From positions 248,001 through 312,000 of the forward strand of contig NZ_JAUSST010000008.1 in the NCBI RefSeq assembly GCF_030812415.1: a DNA stretch of 64,000 nt. Direction: 5' to 3'. The translations under genes and the position numbers were made by a program. Under the pieces are notes generated by a model, which saw nothing but the letters and a program-made list of their open reading frames with translations, was not told the origin of the DNA and ran no database searches. Each line of letters starts with the position of its first letter. The first letter of the stretch is position 1. The stretch comes from Paenibacillus harenae. Its GTDB lineage: Bacteria; Bacillota; Bacilli; Paenibacillales; Paenibacillaceae. Positions 26,112 through 35,188 of the stretch are shown one piece after another.

Positions 26112-27431
26112 ATGACATTTAACGATTTGAACCTTTCACCCACGATTTTAAAAGCTTTAAGCAAAGAGAACTATACGGCGCCTACGCCGATTCAAGAACA
26201 ATCGATTCCCGCCGTACTGGCAGGCAGAGATTTACTTGGTTGCGCTCAGACGGGTACAGGGAAGACAGCGGCATTTTCCTTGCCGATTATTCAGCTGTTA
26301 AGCGAGCAGAAAACGATCCCGAATACGGGTCGCCGCATTCGCTCCTTGATTTTGACGCCGACAAGAGAACTTGCTATTCAGATTGCCGACAACATTAAGG
26401 CGTATAGTCAATATTCCGATATTCGGTGTTCCGCCATCGTTGGCGGCGTATCGCAAAAAGTGCAGGAGCGGGCGCTTAATCAAGGCGCGGATATTATTAT
26501 CGCGACACCCGGCCGACTCATTGATTTGATCAATCAAAAACGGATTGACCTGCAGCATGTCCAAATTTTAGTGCTGGATGAAGCCGACAGAATGTTGGAT
26601 ATGGGCTTTATTCATGACGTGAAGAGAATCATCGCCAAGATGCCTAGTAAAAGACAAACCCTATTCTTCTCGGCAACGATGCCGCCGGAAATATCGAAAA
26701 TGATTAAATCGATACTCGTTAACCCCGTGAAAGTCGAAATTACTCCGGTATCTTCTACGGTCGATCGAATCGAGCAATCTATTTATTTGTTGGAAAACGG
26801 GAAGAAACAAGCGCTATTGAACGACTTGCTGCAAGATAAAACCATAGCTTCGGCGTTGGTGTTTACGCGTACGAAGCGCGGCGCCGATCGCGTTACGCGA
26901 GATCTGACCAAAGCGGGAATTACCGCTCAGGCCATTCATGGCAATAAATCGCAAAACGATCGGCAGCATGCCTTAAGGAATTTCAAAAACGGCGCAACGC
27001 GAGTATTGGTGGCAACGGATATCGCGGCAAGAGGCATCGACGTGGATGAGCTTTCCCATGTGTTCAACTTCAACCTCCCCGAAATTCCGGAAACCTACGT
27101 TCACCGGATCGGCCGTACGGGCAGAGCGGGAAATAGCGGGATCGCCATCTCCTTCTGCGAGGTGGAGGAACTTTCGAATCTTAAAGATATCGAGAAGTTG
27201 ATCGGCAAAAACATTCGCGAAATTAAAGAGCATCCTTATCCGATGAGGAATAAACCCGTTGCAAAAGTTGCGGTGGCAACCAATGCCAAACCAAAAGCTT
27301 CGAAACCGGCCAGCGCCAGACCGGCAGCGTCCCAATCGACCTATGCCAAACCCGCGGCAGCCAAGTACGACGGCTCTAAGGCGAAGCCGGCGCGCAAGCC
27401 TAAATCCGAGTGGTTTGCAAAAAGAAGCTGA
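26112..27431 (+). CDS. DEAD-box ATP-dependent RNA helicase, RhlE/CshA type
   Basis: 439 residues with all helicase motifs in order: Q motif PTPIQEQSIP, motif I AQTGTGKT, Ia PTRELAIQ, TPGRLIDL, motif II DEAD in LVLDEADRMLDMGF, motif III SAT, motif V ATDIAARGIDVD and motif VI HRIGRTGRAG. A basic, Ala/Pro/Lys-rich disordered tail of about 60 residues follows, as in RhlE-type helicases that act in ribosome assembly, RNA decay and cold adaptation. ATG 26112 follows AAGGAGAC. The roughly 140-base region ahead contains TATAAT near 26054 and could be a long cold-shock-type leader. Confidence 0.95.
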   Translation: MTFNDLNLSPTILKALSKENYTAPTPIQEQSIPAVLAGRDLLGCAQTGTGKTAAFSLPIIQLLSEQKTIPNTGRRIRSLILTPTRELAIQIADNIKAYSQYSDIRCSAIVGGVSQKVQERALNQGADIIIATPGRLIDLINQKRIDLQHVQILVLDEADRMLDMGFIHDVKRIIAKMPSKRQTLFFSATMPPEISKMIKSILVNPVKVEITPVSSTVDRIEQSIYLLENGKKQALLNDLLQDKTIASALVFTRTKRGADRVTRDLTKAGITAQAIHGNKSQNDRQHALRNFKNGATRVLVATDIAARGIDVDELSHVFNFNLPEIPETYVHRIGRTGRAGNSGIAISFCEVEELSNLKDIEKLIGKNIREIKEHPYPMRNKPVAKVAVATNAKPKASKPASARPAASQSTYAKPAAAKYDGSKAKPARKPKSEWFAKRS

Positions 27432-27490
27432 AACTATTCTCTTCCTCAGGCCGTCTATAACTTGGTCGTACTCAAGGGGAGGAGATTACC

Positions 27491-29101
27491 ATGTTAAAAA
27501 GAGCGAGCTTGCTGGTATTCCTATTTGTTCTGCTATTCGCAAATAACGCTTTCGCGTACAGCGTTCAGCTGCAGCCTTTCAAAGACGAGAAAAACGATTA
27601 TTCGCGAGAATCCATTTATACGCTATCGGCGCTTGGCATTATTAGCGGCTACGAGGATCGGACCTTCCGTCCGGAGGTTGACCTGTCCAGGGAGGCTTTC
27701 ATTAAATTGCTGGTCATGGCAGCTCAATTGGATACGAATGCAACCGTATCGCGGACGCTTGGCGACGTCGCGCAGAATCGTTGGTCCGCGCCGTTTATTT
27801 CGGTTGCCTATGAGCGAGGTTGGATCGATAGTTTGCTAGATAAGGAAGGATCGTTCCACCCGGCGAAGACGATTACGAGACAAGAGGTTGCGATGCTTGT
27901 AGGGTTATCGCTGCTGGAATCGGAGTCGGAAGAGACAAAAACGCAATGGTTGACTATGGATTGGATGAAGGAGCGGGATGCGAGGGCGTTCAAGGATGAC
28001 TCGGCTATAAATGCCGCAATGAAACCCTATGTCTACTACGCATCGTTCCGGGGCATTATGGAGGGCGATTTAGGAGGCTTCAAGCCCGGCGAGCCGCTTA
28101 TTCGCAAGCAGGCGGCAGCCGTTATTTACCGGATATTGGATAAGCGGATTTCCGAGCAAAAGACGGATTTTACCGGGTATTATGCGATCGAATCCTATCC
28201 GGCCATTAACAAGATGGATAAGCTCGCAAATGTCGTATTCGGCTGGTCCCACCTGGAATATAGCAGCGCTGGAACAGCTAAGCTGAATACGAGTGCGACG
28301 GTCAACCGGATTCCGAGCGGCTACGGGGAGGTCATTGCCGCTGCCGACGCTGCCAAGCTCGCGAAGGAGCTGATGGTATTCGGCGACAGCAGCAAGCTGA
28401 CGGAATTTCTGAAGGATCTGCCGGCGCAGGAGGCCTTTATCGAATCGTTGCTAACGACCTTGAAAGATCCGGCCTACTCGTTCACCGGGGTAAGCATCGA
28501 TTTCGAGGGCTTGAAGGATGCGGCAAGCGCGGCCGAATACGTTCGATTCCTGCAAGCTCTGAAGGATCGGCTAGGCTCGCTTACGTTGTCCGTTTCCGTG
28601 CCTCCGATCCACTATTACAAAGGATACGATCTGAAGGAGATCGGCAAGCTGGCCGATACGGTTATTCTGATGGCGTACGACTTCACGCATGACGTGAGCA
28701 AGCTGCCTTCGGCCCCGTTGCCGCTCGTTAATGACACGGTCGTAACGGCGCTGCAGTCGATTCCGAAAGAGAAGCTCGTGCTGGGAATCTCCAAGCAGGC
28801 GAATCAGTGGATTACGGCAAATGGCGTAACCGGACCCGCGCTCAGCCCGGCCATCCCGGAAGTAGAGAAGCGGCTGGCGATGTCGGGTGTGATGAGCTCA
28901 TGGCCGATGCCTTATTTTGTGACAAAAGCCGATTTTGTGGACGCACGCGGCAGTCATGCACTCTTTTATGAGGATACGCAAAGCATAGCGAAGAAGATAT
29001 GGCTCGCTAAGTACTACGGGCTTAAGGGCGTATCCTTATGGCATATGGGGAATTATACCGCATCGGACTGGGAGCTTGTCGGCAAGCAGGCTAGCCTATA
29101 G
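27491..29101 (+). CDS. SLH-domain protein with GH18 (chitinase-like) domain
   Basis: 536 residues with a signal peptide (LLVFLFVLLFANNAFA). Three S-layer-homology repeats cover about residues 28-215 (ALGIISGYEDRTFRPEVDLS, AYERGWIDSLLDKEGSFHPA, ASFRGIMEGDLGGFKPGEPL), which bind secondary wall polymer. The rest is a glycoside hydrolase 18 barrel like YaaH/YdhD spore-cortex enzymes: FTGVSIDFEGL contains the catalytic Glu with only part of the DxxDxDxE motif, and ADTVILMAYDFTHD and KGVSLWHMGNYT are later strands. It probably acts on N-acetylglucosamine polymers at the cell or spore surface. ATG 27491 follows GGGGAGGAG. Confidence 0.9.
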   Translation: MLKRASLLVFLFVLLFANNAFAYSVQLQPFKDEKNDYSRESIYTLSALGIISGYEDRTFRPEVDLSREAFIKLLVMAAQLDTNATVSRTLGDVAQNRWSAPFISVAYERGWIDSLLDKEGSFHPAKTITRQEVAMLVGLSLLESESEETKTQWLTMDWMKERDARAFKDDSAINAAMKPYVYYASFRGIMEGDLGGFKPGEPLIRKQAAAVIYRILDKRISEQKTDFTGYYAIESYPAINKMDKLANVVFGWSHLEYSSAGTAKLNTSATVNRIPSGYGEVIAAADAAKLAKELMVFGDSSKLTEFLKDLPAQEAFIESLLTTLKDPAYSFTGVSIDFEGLKDAASAAEYVRFLQALKDRLGSLTLSVSVPPIHYYKGYDLKEIGKLADTVILMAYDFTHDVSKLPSAPLPLVNDTVVTALQSIPKEKLVLGISKQANQWITANGVTGPALSPAIPEVEKRLAMSGVMSSWPMPYFVTKADFVDARGSHALFYEDTQSIAKKIWLAKYYGLKGVSLWHMGNYTASDWELVGKQASL

Positions 29102-29113
29102 CTTACGATTGGG

Positions 29114-29148
29114 ACACTCAAATCCGTGTATGGATTTGAGTGTTCTTT
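29114..29148 (+). terminator. Intrinsic terminator after the SLH-GH18 gene
   Basis: ACACTCAAATCC and GGATTTGAGTGT form a perfect 12-base stem, loop GTGTAT, then TCTTTAT. Confidence 0.85.
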
Positions 29149-29255
29149 ATTAACCGAGCATTTCCTTTACAAATTTTGCTGCTGCAAGCATGATGGCCGC
29201 TGATATACAATGAAATGTAACGCAGTCGGATACGAACGAAAGGCAGAGACCGAAC

Positions 29256-29912
29256 ATGAATAAGCGAATACTCATCGTCGAGGACGATACCTCGATTTCG
29301 AATATTATTAAGATGAATCTGACGATCGTAGGGTATGAGACCGTGCAGGCGCATGATGGAATCGAGGCGCTGGAGACGATCCGAAGCGGCAAGTTCGACC
29401 TGATCCTGCTCGATGTGATGATTCCGCGCATGGACGGTTTCGAGCTCATGGAGAAGATTCGTCCCCTCGAGATCCCGGTTATCTTCTTAACGGCAAGGGA
29501 ATCCGTCTTTGACAAGGTGAGCGGCCTGAAGCTGGGGGCGGACGACTATATGGTCAAGCCGTTCGAGGCAATCGAGCTGCTTGCGCGGATAGAAACGGTA
29601 CTGAGACGCTACGGCAAGGAAGAATCCGTCATTTCTTTTCACGATATCCAGGTTTATTTGGACAAGCGGGAAGTGACGGTTCGCGGAGCAGTCGCCGAGC
29701 TGACGCCCAAAGAGCATGACTTGCTCGTTGCCCTGCTCAAAAACAAAAATATCGCCCTGTCGAGGGAACAGTTCATCGAGAAGGTGTGGGGCGGGGATTT
29801 CTACGGCGAGACGAGAACCGTCGATATGCATATCAAGTCGCTCAGGAAGAAGCTCGGCTTGCAGGATCATATCAAGACGATCTACAAGATCGGCTACAGG
29901 CTGGAGGATTAG
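29256..29912 (+). CDS. OmpR/PhoB family response regulator
   Basis: 218 residues. The receiver domain has VEDD at residues 8-11, phospho-acceptor Asp53 in LILLDVMIPRMDG, Thr in FLTARES and Lys in YMVKPFEAIEL. The C-terminal winged helix (ELTPKEHDLLVALLKNKNIA, TVDMHIKSLRKKLG, IKTIYKIGYRLE) is of the OmpR class. It is followed 3 bases later by its kinase. OmpR-type proteins bind tandem half-sites; a TTACAA direct repeat 2.3 kb downstream, ahead of the wall-remodelling operon, is a candidate target. Confidence 0.95.
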   Translation: MNKRILIVEDDTSISNIIKMNLTIVGYETVQAHDGIEALETIRSGKFDLILLDVMIPRMDGFELMEKIRPLEIPVIFLTARESVFDKVSGLKLGADDYMVKPFEAIELLARIETVLRRYGKEESVISFHDIQVYLDKREVTVRGAVAELTPKEHDLLVALLKNKNIALSREQFIEKVWGGDFYGETRTVDMHIKSLRKKLGLQDHIKTIYKIGYRLED

Positions 29913-29915
29913 CCG

Positions 29916-31358
29916 ATGAAATTTTGGCAGAAGATTTGCCTGTTCTCCATTATTACGTTCATCGTCATATTCAATGCGGCTTCCATCATGGTCATCGAGC
30001 GGAATCATAGCAAAATGCTGCAGCAGGAAATGAACAACACGCTGAGCGCGAATATGAGCATCAACTCGAGCGTAAACGCGATCGTGCCGATTCTGCGCAT
30101 TTACGATTCCATCGATTACGAGAAAACCGTGCTTACGAATATCGCCCAAGAGTTCGTGGAGAAAAACAGCGGCCAGGGCAATTACCTGGAGATCGCGGGC
30201 GATCAGAACAAAACGATATACAGCAATCTTGACTTCGACATGCCGACGGATCGCGAGGAACTGGAGGGGCTTCAGCCGGACGAGATCCGGTATATTTTGA
30301 GAGATATCGGCAGCCGTACCCTGCTCTTCACGACGAACGTAACCGACATTAATCATAAAAGCTATCGATTTACTTATATCAAGGATGTAACCCCGCTTTA
30401 TACGGAACGGGTGGAGCAATACAACTTTTTCGTCAAAATCGATATCGCCGCGTGCTTGCTCTATATTATTGTCATGTTTCTCATCAGTAAAGGACTGACG
30501 AGGCCGATCGACAGAATGGTTCGGACCGCCAAAGAAATCGCCCAAGGCCAATTCTCGGAGCGGGTTCAATTGAAATCGCGTGACGAAATCGGGGTATTAG
30601 CGACCAACTTCAACGAAATGGCATCGGTCGTCGAGGATAAAATCATCGAGCTGGAGCGCAACAATAGCGCGCAGCAGCGTTTTATCAACAACATCACCCA
30701 TGAGCTGAAGACGCCGTTAACGTCCATTATCGGCTATGCCAATTATTTGCGGACGACCAAATACGACGAAACGGCTTTTCTCGAAGGGGTTAACGTCATT
30801 TATAATGAGGGCAAGAGGTTGGAGGCGCTGTCCTCCAAGCTGATGGATTTGATCCTGCTGACGGACAGGCAGCCTCTGATGAAGCCGGATAACTTGAAGG
30901 ACATCGTAGCCGAGATGGAGTCTTCACTGAGGCTGATTGCCAGCGCGAAGCAGATCGAGCTTGAGCTGCAGTGCGGGGATAGCCCCTTGTCGGCGGAGAA
31001 GGATTTGATCAAGGTCGTTATTTTCAATCTGGTAGACAACGCGGTCAAAGCTTCAGGCGAGAAGGGACGCATCGCGGTCCGAACAGCGATGCAAGGGGAA
31101 GCTTGCGTGCTGGAAGTCGCGGACGAGGGCAGCGGCATTGCGGAGGAGCATATCGATAACATATTCGAGCCTTTCTATATGGCGGACAAAGCTAGAACGA
31201 GGAACAATAACGGGGCGGGCTTAGGCCTATCGATATGCCGAAGCATTGCGGAACTTCATCAAGCCGCGATCGAAGTCGTTAGCGTTATCGGGCAAGGAAC
31301 GACGATACGGGTCGTTTTCTGGCAACAAAACCGTGTAATCGAGGTGAGCGGATCATGA
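29916..31358 (+). CDS. Sensor histidine kinase with HAMP domain
   Basis: 480 residues. A membrane helix near 8-28, an extracellular domain of about 135 residues (DQNKTIYSNLDFDMPTDREE region), a second helix (KIDIAACLLYIIVMFLISKG), then HAMP (RPIDRMVRTAKEIAQGQFSE). The HisKA box FINNITHELKTPLTSIIGYA carries phospho-acceptor His262. The ATPase part shows VIFNLVDNAVKAS, VADEGSGI and GAGLGLSIC. It is the partner of the preceding OmpR-type regulator. Its stop overlaps the next lipoprotein start (ATGA), so a three-gene operon is clear. Confidence 0.95.
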   Translation: MKFWQKICLFSIITFIVIFNAASIMVIERNHSKMLQQEMNNTLSANMSINSSVNAIVPILRIYDSIDYEKTVLTNIAQEFVEKNSGQGNYLEIAGDQNKTIYSNLDFDMPTDREELEGLQPDEIRYILRDIGSRTLLFTTNVTDINHKSYRFTYIKDVTPLYTERVEQYNFFVKIDIAACLLYIIVMFLISKGLTRPIDRMVRTAKEIAQGQFSERVQLKSRDEIGVLATNFNEMASVVEDKIIELERNNSAQQRFINNITHELKTPLTSIIGYANYLRTTKYDETAFLEGVNVIYNEGKRLEALSSKLMDLILLTDRQPLMKPDNLKDIVAEMESSLRLIASAKQIELELQCGDSPLSAEKDLIKVVIFNLVDNAVKASGEKGRIAVRTAMQGEACVLEVADEGSGIAEEHIDNIFEPFYMADKARTRNNNGAGLGLSICRSIAELHQAAIEVVSVIGQGTTIRVVFWQQNRVIEVSGS

Positions 31359-32134
31359 GAACCATTGCAACGCTGCTCGTTGTTTCGTTATTTAGTTCGC
31401 TGCTTGCCGGATGCGGCAGCTTCTATACGGGTATTTCGAAAAATACGGTCATGGTCAAAAAAACGAATCAAGAAAAGCCGGACGCAGAAGTGGAATATGG
31501 CGGCCTGCTCTCGGAAGATACCGTCAAGACGCTTAGCGTAAACGCGGTTAATAAGTACTTCGGCCATAATCTGTCGCTCGATGATGCCATGATCGATACG
31601 AGCTCCTTGGACCAACAGCAGATCAAAGCGGTGCTGGCCGATGCCACGAGCGAAATGGACATGAAGCAAGGATTTCTGGTCGAGTATAAGGAGCAATTAA
31701 TCAAGGTAGCCGGCGGCATCTACATGTCCACCATCATTAACAAGTACGATTCCGAGGATATGTACGGCGTCGTCATGAATGCGAAGGACGGCGAGGTCAT
31801 CGGCCTATCGAAGGTGAACATAGAGAAACGAACGTCGTCGCCAACGGAGAGTAAGAAATATAAGCTTACTGAAGTTGTTGGTCTTGCGGAGCAATTCATA
31901 GAGACTATGGGCGATTATGAACAGGACGCGCTAGAATGGGACGACAGCTACTACCTGAACGGCTATATGACGGAATTGTATTTTAAAAATAAAGAAACGG
32001 ACGAGGTTGCGCTAAGCTTGCTGATTAACATAGGCTCGGGCGAAGTAGTCGGGTTTTACAAAGATATTATGACCGTTCTGCAATTATGGATCGGCAAACG
32101 TATGTATAGCACATCCGTTCAAAAAAGAGACTGA
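31355..32134 (+). CDS. Lipoprotein co-encoded with the two-component system
   Basis: 259 residues. The signal peptide ends in lipobox LLAGC (Cys20). The mature protein has two related alpha/beta segments (VKTLSVNAVNKYFGHNLSLD and LTEVVGLAEQFIETMGDYEQ, each followed by strands such as GVVMNAKDGEVIGLSKV and SLLINIGSGEVVGFYKD), a pattern like PepSY/YPEB repeats. ATGA overlap with the kinase suggests it acts with the sensor, for instance as an accessory extracytoplasmic protein that tunes signal input. That role is inference. The stop codon lies inside the terminator hairpin. Confidence 0.8.
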   Translation: MRTIATLLVVSLFSSLLAGCGSFYTGISKNTVMVKKTNQEKPDAEVEYGGLLSEDTVKTLSVNAVNKYFGHNLSLDDAMIDTSSLDQQQIKAVLADATSEMDMKQGFLVEYKEQLIKVAGGIYMSTIINKYDSEDMYGVVMNAKDGEVIGLSKVNIEKRTSSPTESKKYKLTEVVGLAEQFIETMGDYEQDALEWDDSYYLNGYMTELYFKNKETDEVALSLLINIGSGEVVGFYKDIMTVLQLWIGKRMYSTSVQKRD

Positions 32135-32152
32135 AGCCAGTCTCTTTTTTTT
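32121..32152 (+). terminator. Intrinsic terminator of the two-component operon
   Basis: AAAAAAGAGACTG and CAGTCTCTTTTTT pair perfectly over 13 bases around AAGC, ending in a T-run. The lipoprotein stop codon is part of the loop side. Confidence 0.85.
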
Positions 32153-32170
32153 GCGTTTTTTTTTGATATT

Positions 32171-32187
32171 TTACAACTTCATTACAA
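32171..32187 (+). promoter_or_regulatory. Direct repeat TTACAA, candidate OmpR-type regulator site
   Basis: TTACAA at 32171-32176 is repeated at 32182-32187, an 11-base period that places both on one face of the helix as for PhoP/OmpR-type half-sites. The second copy could double as a -35. It lies about 75 bases ahead of the VanY-type gene and just after the two-component operon. Confidence 0.5.
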
Positions 32188-32260
32188 GTCTATCGCAATT
32201 CTAATATGCCGCTCCGTTACACTAGCAGCAAGCCACCAACGAAGATAAGGAGAAAAGGCA

Positions 32261-33040
32261 ATGACAAGAAACAGATGGACGACGCTCGTTAGCTTAACGG
32301 CCTTAGCGGCGATTGCGTTGTGCGTGACAACCGGATGTGACGGACAAGACGCGGAGGTCCAGGCGCAAGGCGCGAGCGGGATGAAAGCAGGAAGCTTGCC
32401 TCAGACGAAGACGCCGCAGAAAGAGACAATGGGCGATGGGATAGAAGCGGACAAAGCGGCCGCCGATCGAACGATCGAGGCTTTGGTCAATCGAGAGCAT
32501 CCTCTCGCAGAAACCGAGATACCGGAAGATTTGGTGAAAGTAGACGTGCCTACCGTGCTCGAGAATCCGGAAGTGAATCAACTGAGAGAAGAGCCGGCGA
32601 CGGCGCTCAAGCTGTTGTTTGCCGGAGCGGGGGAGGAAGGGTTCAAGCTGTATGCCCGTTCAGGCTATCGATCCTTCAAGACGCAAGAAGCGCTCTTCGC
32701 GGGTTATGCCGAGAAGGCGGGAGAAGATGCGGCGAATCGCTATAGCGCAAGGGCGGGGCAAAGCGAGCATCAGACGGGACTTGCGGTGGACGTGACGAGC
32801 GAGAGCGTATCGCTCAAGCTCACGGAAGATTTCGGCGAGACGGAAGAAGGGATATGGTTAGCTGCCAATGCTCACAAATACGGGTTTATTATCAGATATC
32901 CGAAGGGCAAGGAAGACGTTACCGGGTACATTTATGAGCCATGGCATATTCGTTATCTTGGGGTAGAGCTGGCAACCGATGTATTCAAGAGCGGATTGAC
33001 TTACGAAGAATACGTGGAAGAGAAGGAGCAAAAGTCATGA
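32261..33040 (+). CDS. VanY-type D-alanyl-D-alanine carboxypeptidase (M15), lipoprotein
   Basis: 259 residues. The signal peptide ends VTTGC (Cys26), so it is probably anchored outside the membrane. The M15B zinc peptidase motifs are present: YARSGYRSFKTQEALF, SARAGQSEHQTGLAVDVTSE (metal His and Asp), and YIYEPWHIRYLG (catalytic Glu and metal His). It would remove the terminal D-Ala from peptidoglycan stems. ATG 32261 follows AAGGAGAAA. First gene of a three-gene wall operon; its stop overlaps the next start. Confidence 0.93.
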   Translation: MTRNRWTTLVSLTALAAIALCVTTGCDGQDAEVQAQGASGMKAGSLPQTKTPQKETMGDGIEADKAAADRTIEALVNREHPLAETEIPEDLVKVDVPTVLENPEVNQLREEPATALKLLFAGAGEEGFKLYARSGYRSFKTQEALFAGYAEKAGEDAANRYSARAGQSEHQTGLAVDVTSESVSLKLTEDFGETEEGIWLAANAHKYGFIIRYPKGKEDVTGYIYEPWHIRYLGVELATDVFKSGLTYEEYVEEKEQKS

Positions 33041-34278
33041 GACGAAGAACAGGAGGATGGAGGAAGAAGCTAGTGGCGGGATTGCTGGGTCTGGCGGTCA
33101 TCGGCGCAGCGGTTGGCACGGCTTTATGGTTGCAGGGGAGCGGGAGCGGTGCTGCCGCAAATTCAGGCGGAAATCAGAAACCCCCGGCGGTATCCCTCAT
33201 TGATCCGGAGCTAGAGCAATCCTACGTAACGATTCAGCTTGCGGCCGTCGGCGATATCATGTTCCATAACTCGCAGTTAGAGAGCGCTCGGAACGACTCC
33301 GGCAGCTATGATTTTAAACCGGTATTCGAAGAGGTGAAGCCGATCATAGGCGGAGCGGATGTCGCGATCGCGAACTTCGAGACGACAACGGCCGGCAAGG
33401 ATAAGTATGCTTACTCCGGTTATCCGCGCTTTAATTCGCCCGATGAAGCGGTGGATGCGCTCCAAGCAGCGGGCTTCGATGTATTGACTACTGCTAACAA
33501 CCATAGTCTGGATACGGGGAAAAGCGGGATCATTCGAACGCTGGACACGATTCGGAATCGCGGAATAGACACCGTTGGCACATATGCGAACCAAACGGAA
33601 TCGAGGGTGCTGATGAAGGAGGTCAAAGGCATTAGGCTTGCTTTTCTATCCTATACGGAGCATGTCAATGGACTCGAAAGCATGCTTACGGCGGATGAAC
33701 TGGATGCGATGATCAATGTGGCGGACGAGCAGAAGATGAAGGAGGACATCGCTTACGCCAAGGCGCAGGGAGCCGATCTCGTCGTCGCTTCCGTCCACTG
33801 GGGCAACGAATACGAGCGCGAGCCGTCCAGCTCGCAGGAAGGGCTGGCGCGGATGCTGGCCGACTCCGGCGTGGATATCATCCTCGGCAGTCATCCCCAT
33901 GTCATCCAACGGTCCGAGTGGCTGGATGCAAATGGCGAAGCGAAAGACAAAACGTTTGTCATTTATTCGATGGGCAATTTTATATCCAATCAACGGGCCG
34001 AAACGCTCGACAATGCGTATACGGAAGACGGCGTTATTGTTCGCTTCGAGATTCGCAAGGACATGGCGACGAACGAAACGACAATTAGCAAAGTCGATTA
34101 TGTTCCGACATGGGTGTACAGAGACAAGGAGCCCGGCGGGCAGGCGTACACGTATAGGGTTCTGCCAGCGGAAGGCTACAAGGATAACAAGTCGGTTTCG
34201 GACGCTTTCAAAGCACGAATGGAACGCTCTTATAAAGATACGATGTCGCAGATGGATGTGAACGCAAATGCAAGTTAA
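33037..34278 (+). CDS. CapA-family (poly-gamma-glutamate synthesis type) metallophosphatase-fold protein
   Basis: 413 residues. An N-terminal membrane anchor (VAGLLGLAVIGAAVGTALWL) and a low-complexity linker precede the CapA domain: LAAVGDIMFHNSQL, ADVAIANFETTT, FDVLTTANNHSLDTG, SVHWGNEYEREP and ILGSHPHVIQ, which carry the metal-binding Asp, Asn and His residues of the calcineurin-like fold. No other poly-glutamate genes are near, so this is probably one of the many CapA paralogues with a role in envelope polymer handling. ATG 33037 overlaps the VanY stop (ATGA) and has GAAGGAG ahead; longer frames from 32941 are out of context. Confidence 0.9.
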   Translation: MRRRTGGWRKKLVAGLLGLAVIGAAVGTALWLQGSGSGAAANSGGNQKPPAVSLIDPELEQSYVTIQLAAVGDIMFHNSQLESARNDSGSYDFKPVFEEVKPIIGGADVAIANFETTTAGKDKYAYSGYPRFNSPDEAVDALQAAGFDVLTTANNHSLDTGKSGIIRTLDTIRNRGIDTVGTYANQTESRVLMKEVKGIRLAFLSYTEHVNGLESMLTADELDAMINVADEQKMKEDIAYAKAQGADLVVASVHWGNEYEREPSSSQEGLARMLADSGVDIILGSHPHVIQRSEWLDANGEAKDKTFVIYSMGNFISNQRAETLDNAYTEDGVIVRFEIRKDMATNETTISKVDYVPTWVYRDKEPGGQAYTYRVLPAEGYKDNKSVSDAFKARMERSYKDTMSQMDVNANAS

Positions 34279-35077
34279 TTCAAGGCCTTTTGGGAGTGCG
34301 GATAGGAGAGTAACAGGACGGAAACGCAGACGATTGCGGCTTCGGGGTCTCCTGCTTTTGACGGGTATTATAGCCTTGGCTATTATTCTCTGGCCGCCTT
34401 ATGATCAGCAGCCGCCCGTTCATACGTATGGCGATACGGCTCTATCGGGAGCTGCGGATGCAGAGGGGAACGGGAGCGCAGGCGAAGCTTCGGACAATGG
34501 GTTGCCGGGCTACACGATCCTGATTGACGCCGGTCACGGCGGGAAAGATCCGGGAGCTGGCGGAGCGAGCGGCGAAGAGGAGAAGGACTTTACGCTGTCC
34601 CTGGCACGGAAGGTGTACGCGCTGCTTGAACAGGATCCGCTGTACAATCCGTATATGACGCGCACGGACGATACGTTCATCGAATTGGAGGAACGCTCCG
34701 GATACTCGAATGAGTTAGGCGCAGATGCTTTTCTGTCGATTCACGGCAATACGTTTCAGGATTCGAGCGTCTCGGGGACGGAGACGTACTACGATGCAGC
34801 AAGCAGCTTTCCGCTTGCGAACAGCATTCATCGTAAACTTGCCGGGGCAACCGGCTTCCCCGATCGGGGAGTCAAGCAGGAACAATGGAAGGTGCTTGAG
34901 GGAAACGAGAGTCCGGCGATCCTTATGGAGCTTGGCTTTATGACCAATCCGGAGGAAGAAGCTCGAATGCTGGATGAAGCTTGGCAAGACCGCGTCGCTG
35001 GGGCGATCGTGGAGGGGTTGAAGGAGTACTTTTCCGAAAATAATAGGGGTGACGGTCTCAGCGACGAGATACCTTGA
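34268..35077 (+). CDS. N-acetylmuramoyl-L-alanine amidase (Amidase_3), membrane-anchored
   Basis: 269 residues. A very basic N-terminus (GRKRRRLRLR) leads into a membrane helix (GLLLLTGIIALAIILWP), then the zinc amidase domain from about residue 80: ILIDAGHGGKDPGAGG (zinc His), GEEEKDFTLSLA (zinc Glu), DAFLSIHGNTF (zinc His) and AILMELGFMTN (catalytic Glu). It cleaves the bond between muramic acid and the stem peptide. It starts 11 bases inside the CapA gene. With VanY and CapA it forms a wall-remodelling operon. Confidence 0.93.
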   Translation: MQVNSRPFGSADRRVTGRKRRRLRLRGLLLLTGIIALAIILWPPYDQQPPVHTYGDTALSGAADAEGNGSAGEASDNGLPGYTILIDAGHGGKDPGAGGASGEEEKDFTLSLARKVYALLEQDPLYNPYMTRTDDTFIELEERSGYSNELGADAFLSIHGNTFQDSSVSGTETYYDAASSFPLANSIHRKLAGATGFPDRGVKQEQWKVLEGNESPAILMELGFMTNPEEEARMLDEAWQDRVAGAIVEGLKEYFSENNRGDGLSDEIP

Positions 35078-35132
35078 AAATGAATGACAAGGGTTCGACA
35101 ATCGTTATTATAGGATTTCTTAAATACAAGAA

Positions 35133-35173
35133 AAACGGCTTCGCGCTTTGAGTGCGAGGCCGTTTGTTTTTTT
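35133..35173 (+). terminator. Intrinsic terminator of the wall-remodelling operon
   Basis: AAACGGC..TCGC pairs with GCGAGGCCGTTT, followed by G and seven T. On the minus strand A-rich sequence precedes it, so it may also serve the convergent reductase gene. Confidence 0.75.
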
Positions 35174-35188
35174 AAAAAAAGGTCATTA

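Noticed and set aside
29487..30569. 360-codon open frame on the minus strand
   Set aside because: Fully antisense to the OmpR-type regulator and its kinase, whose motifs are unmistakable.
33037..34278. Poly-gamma-glutamate capsule locus
   Set aside because: Only a CapA-type protein is present; the CapB/CapC synthetase genes are absent.
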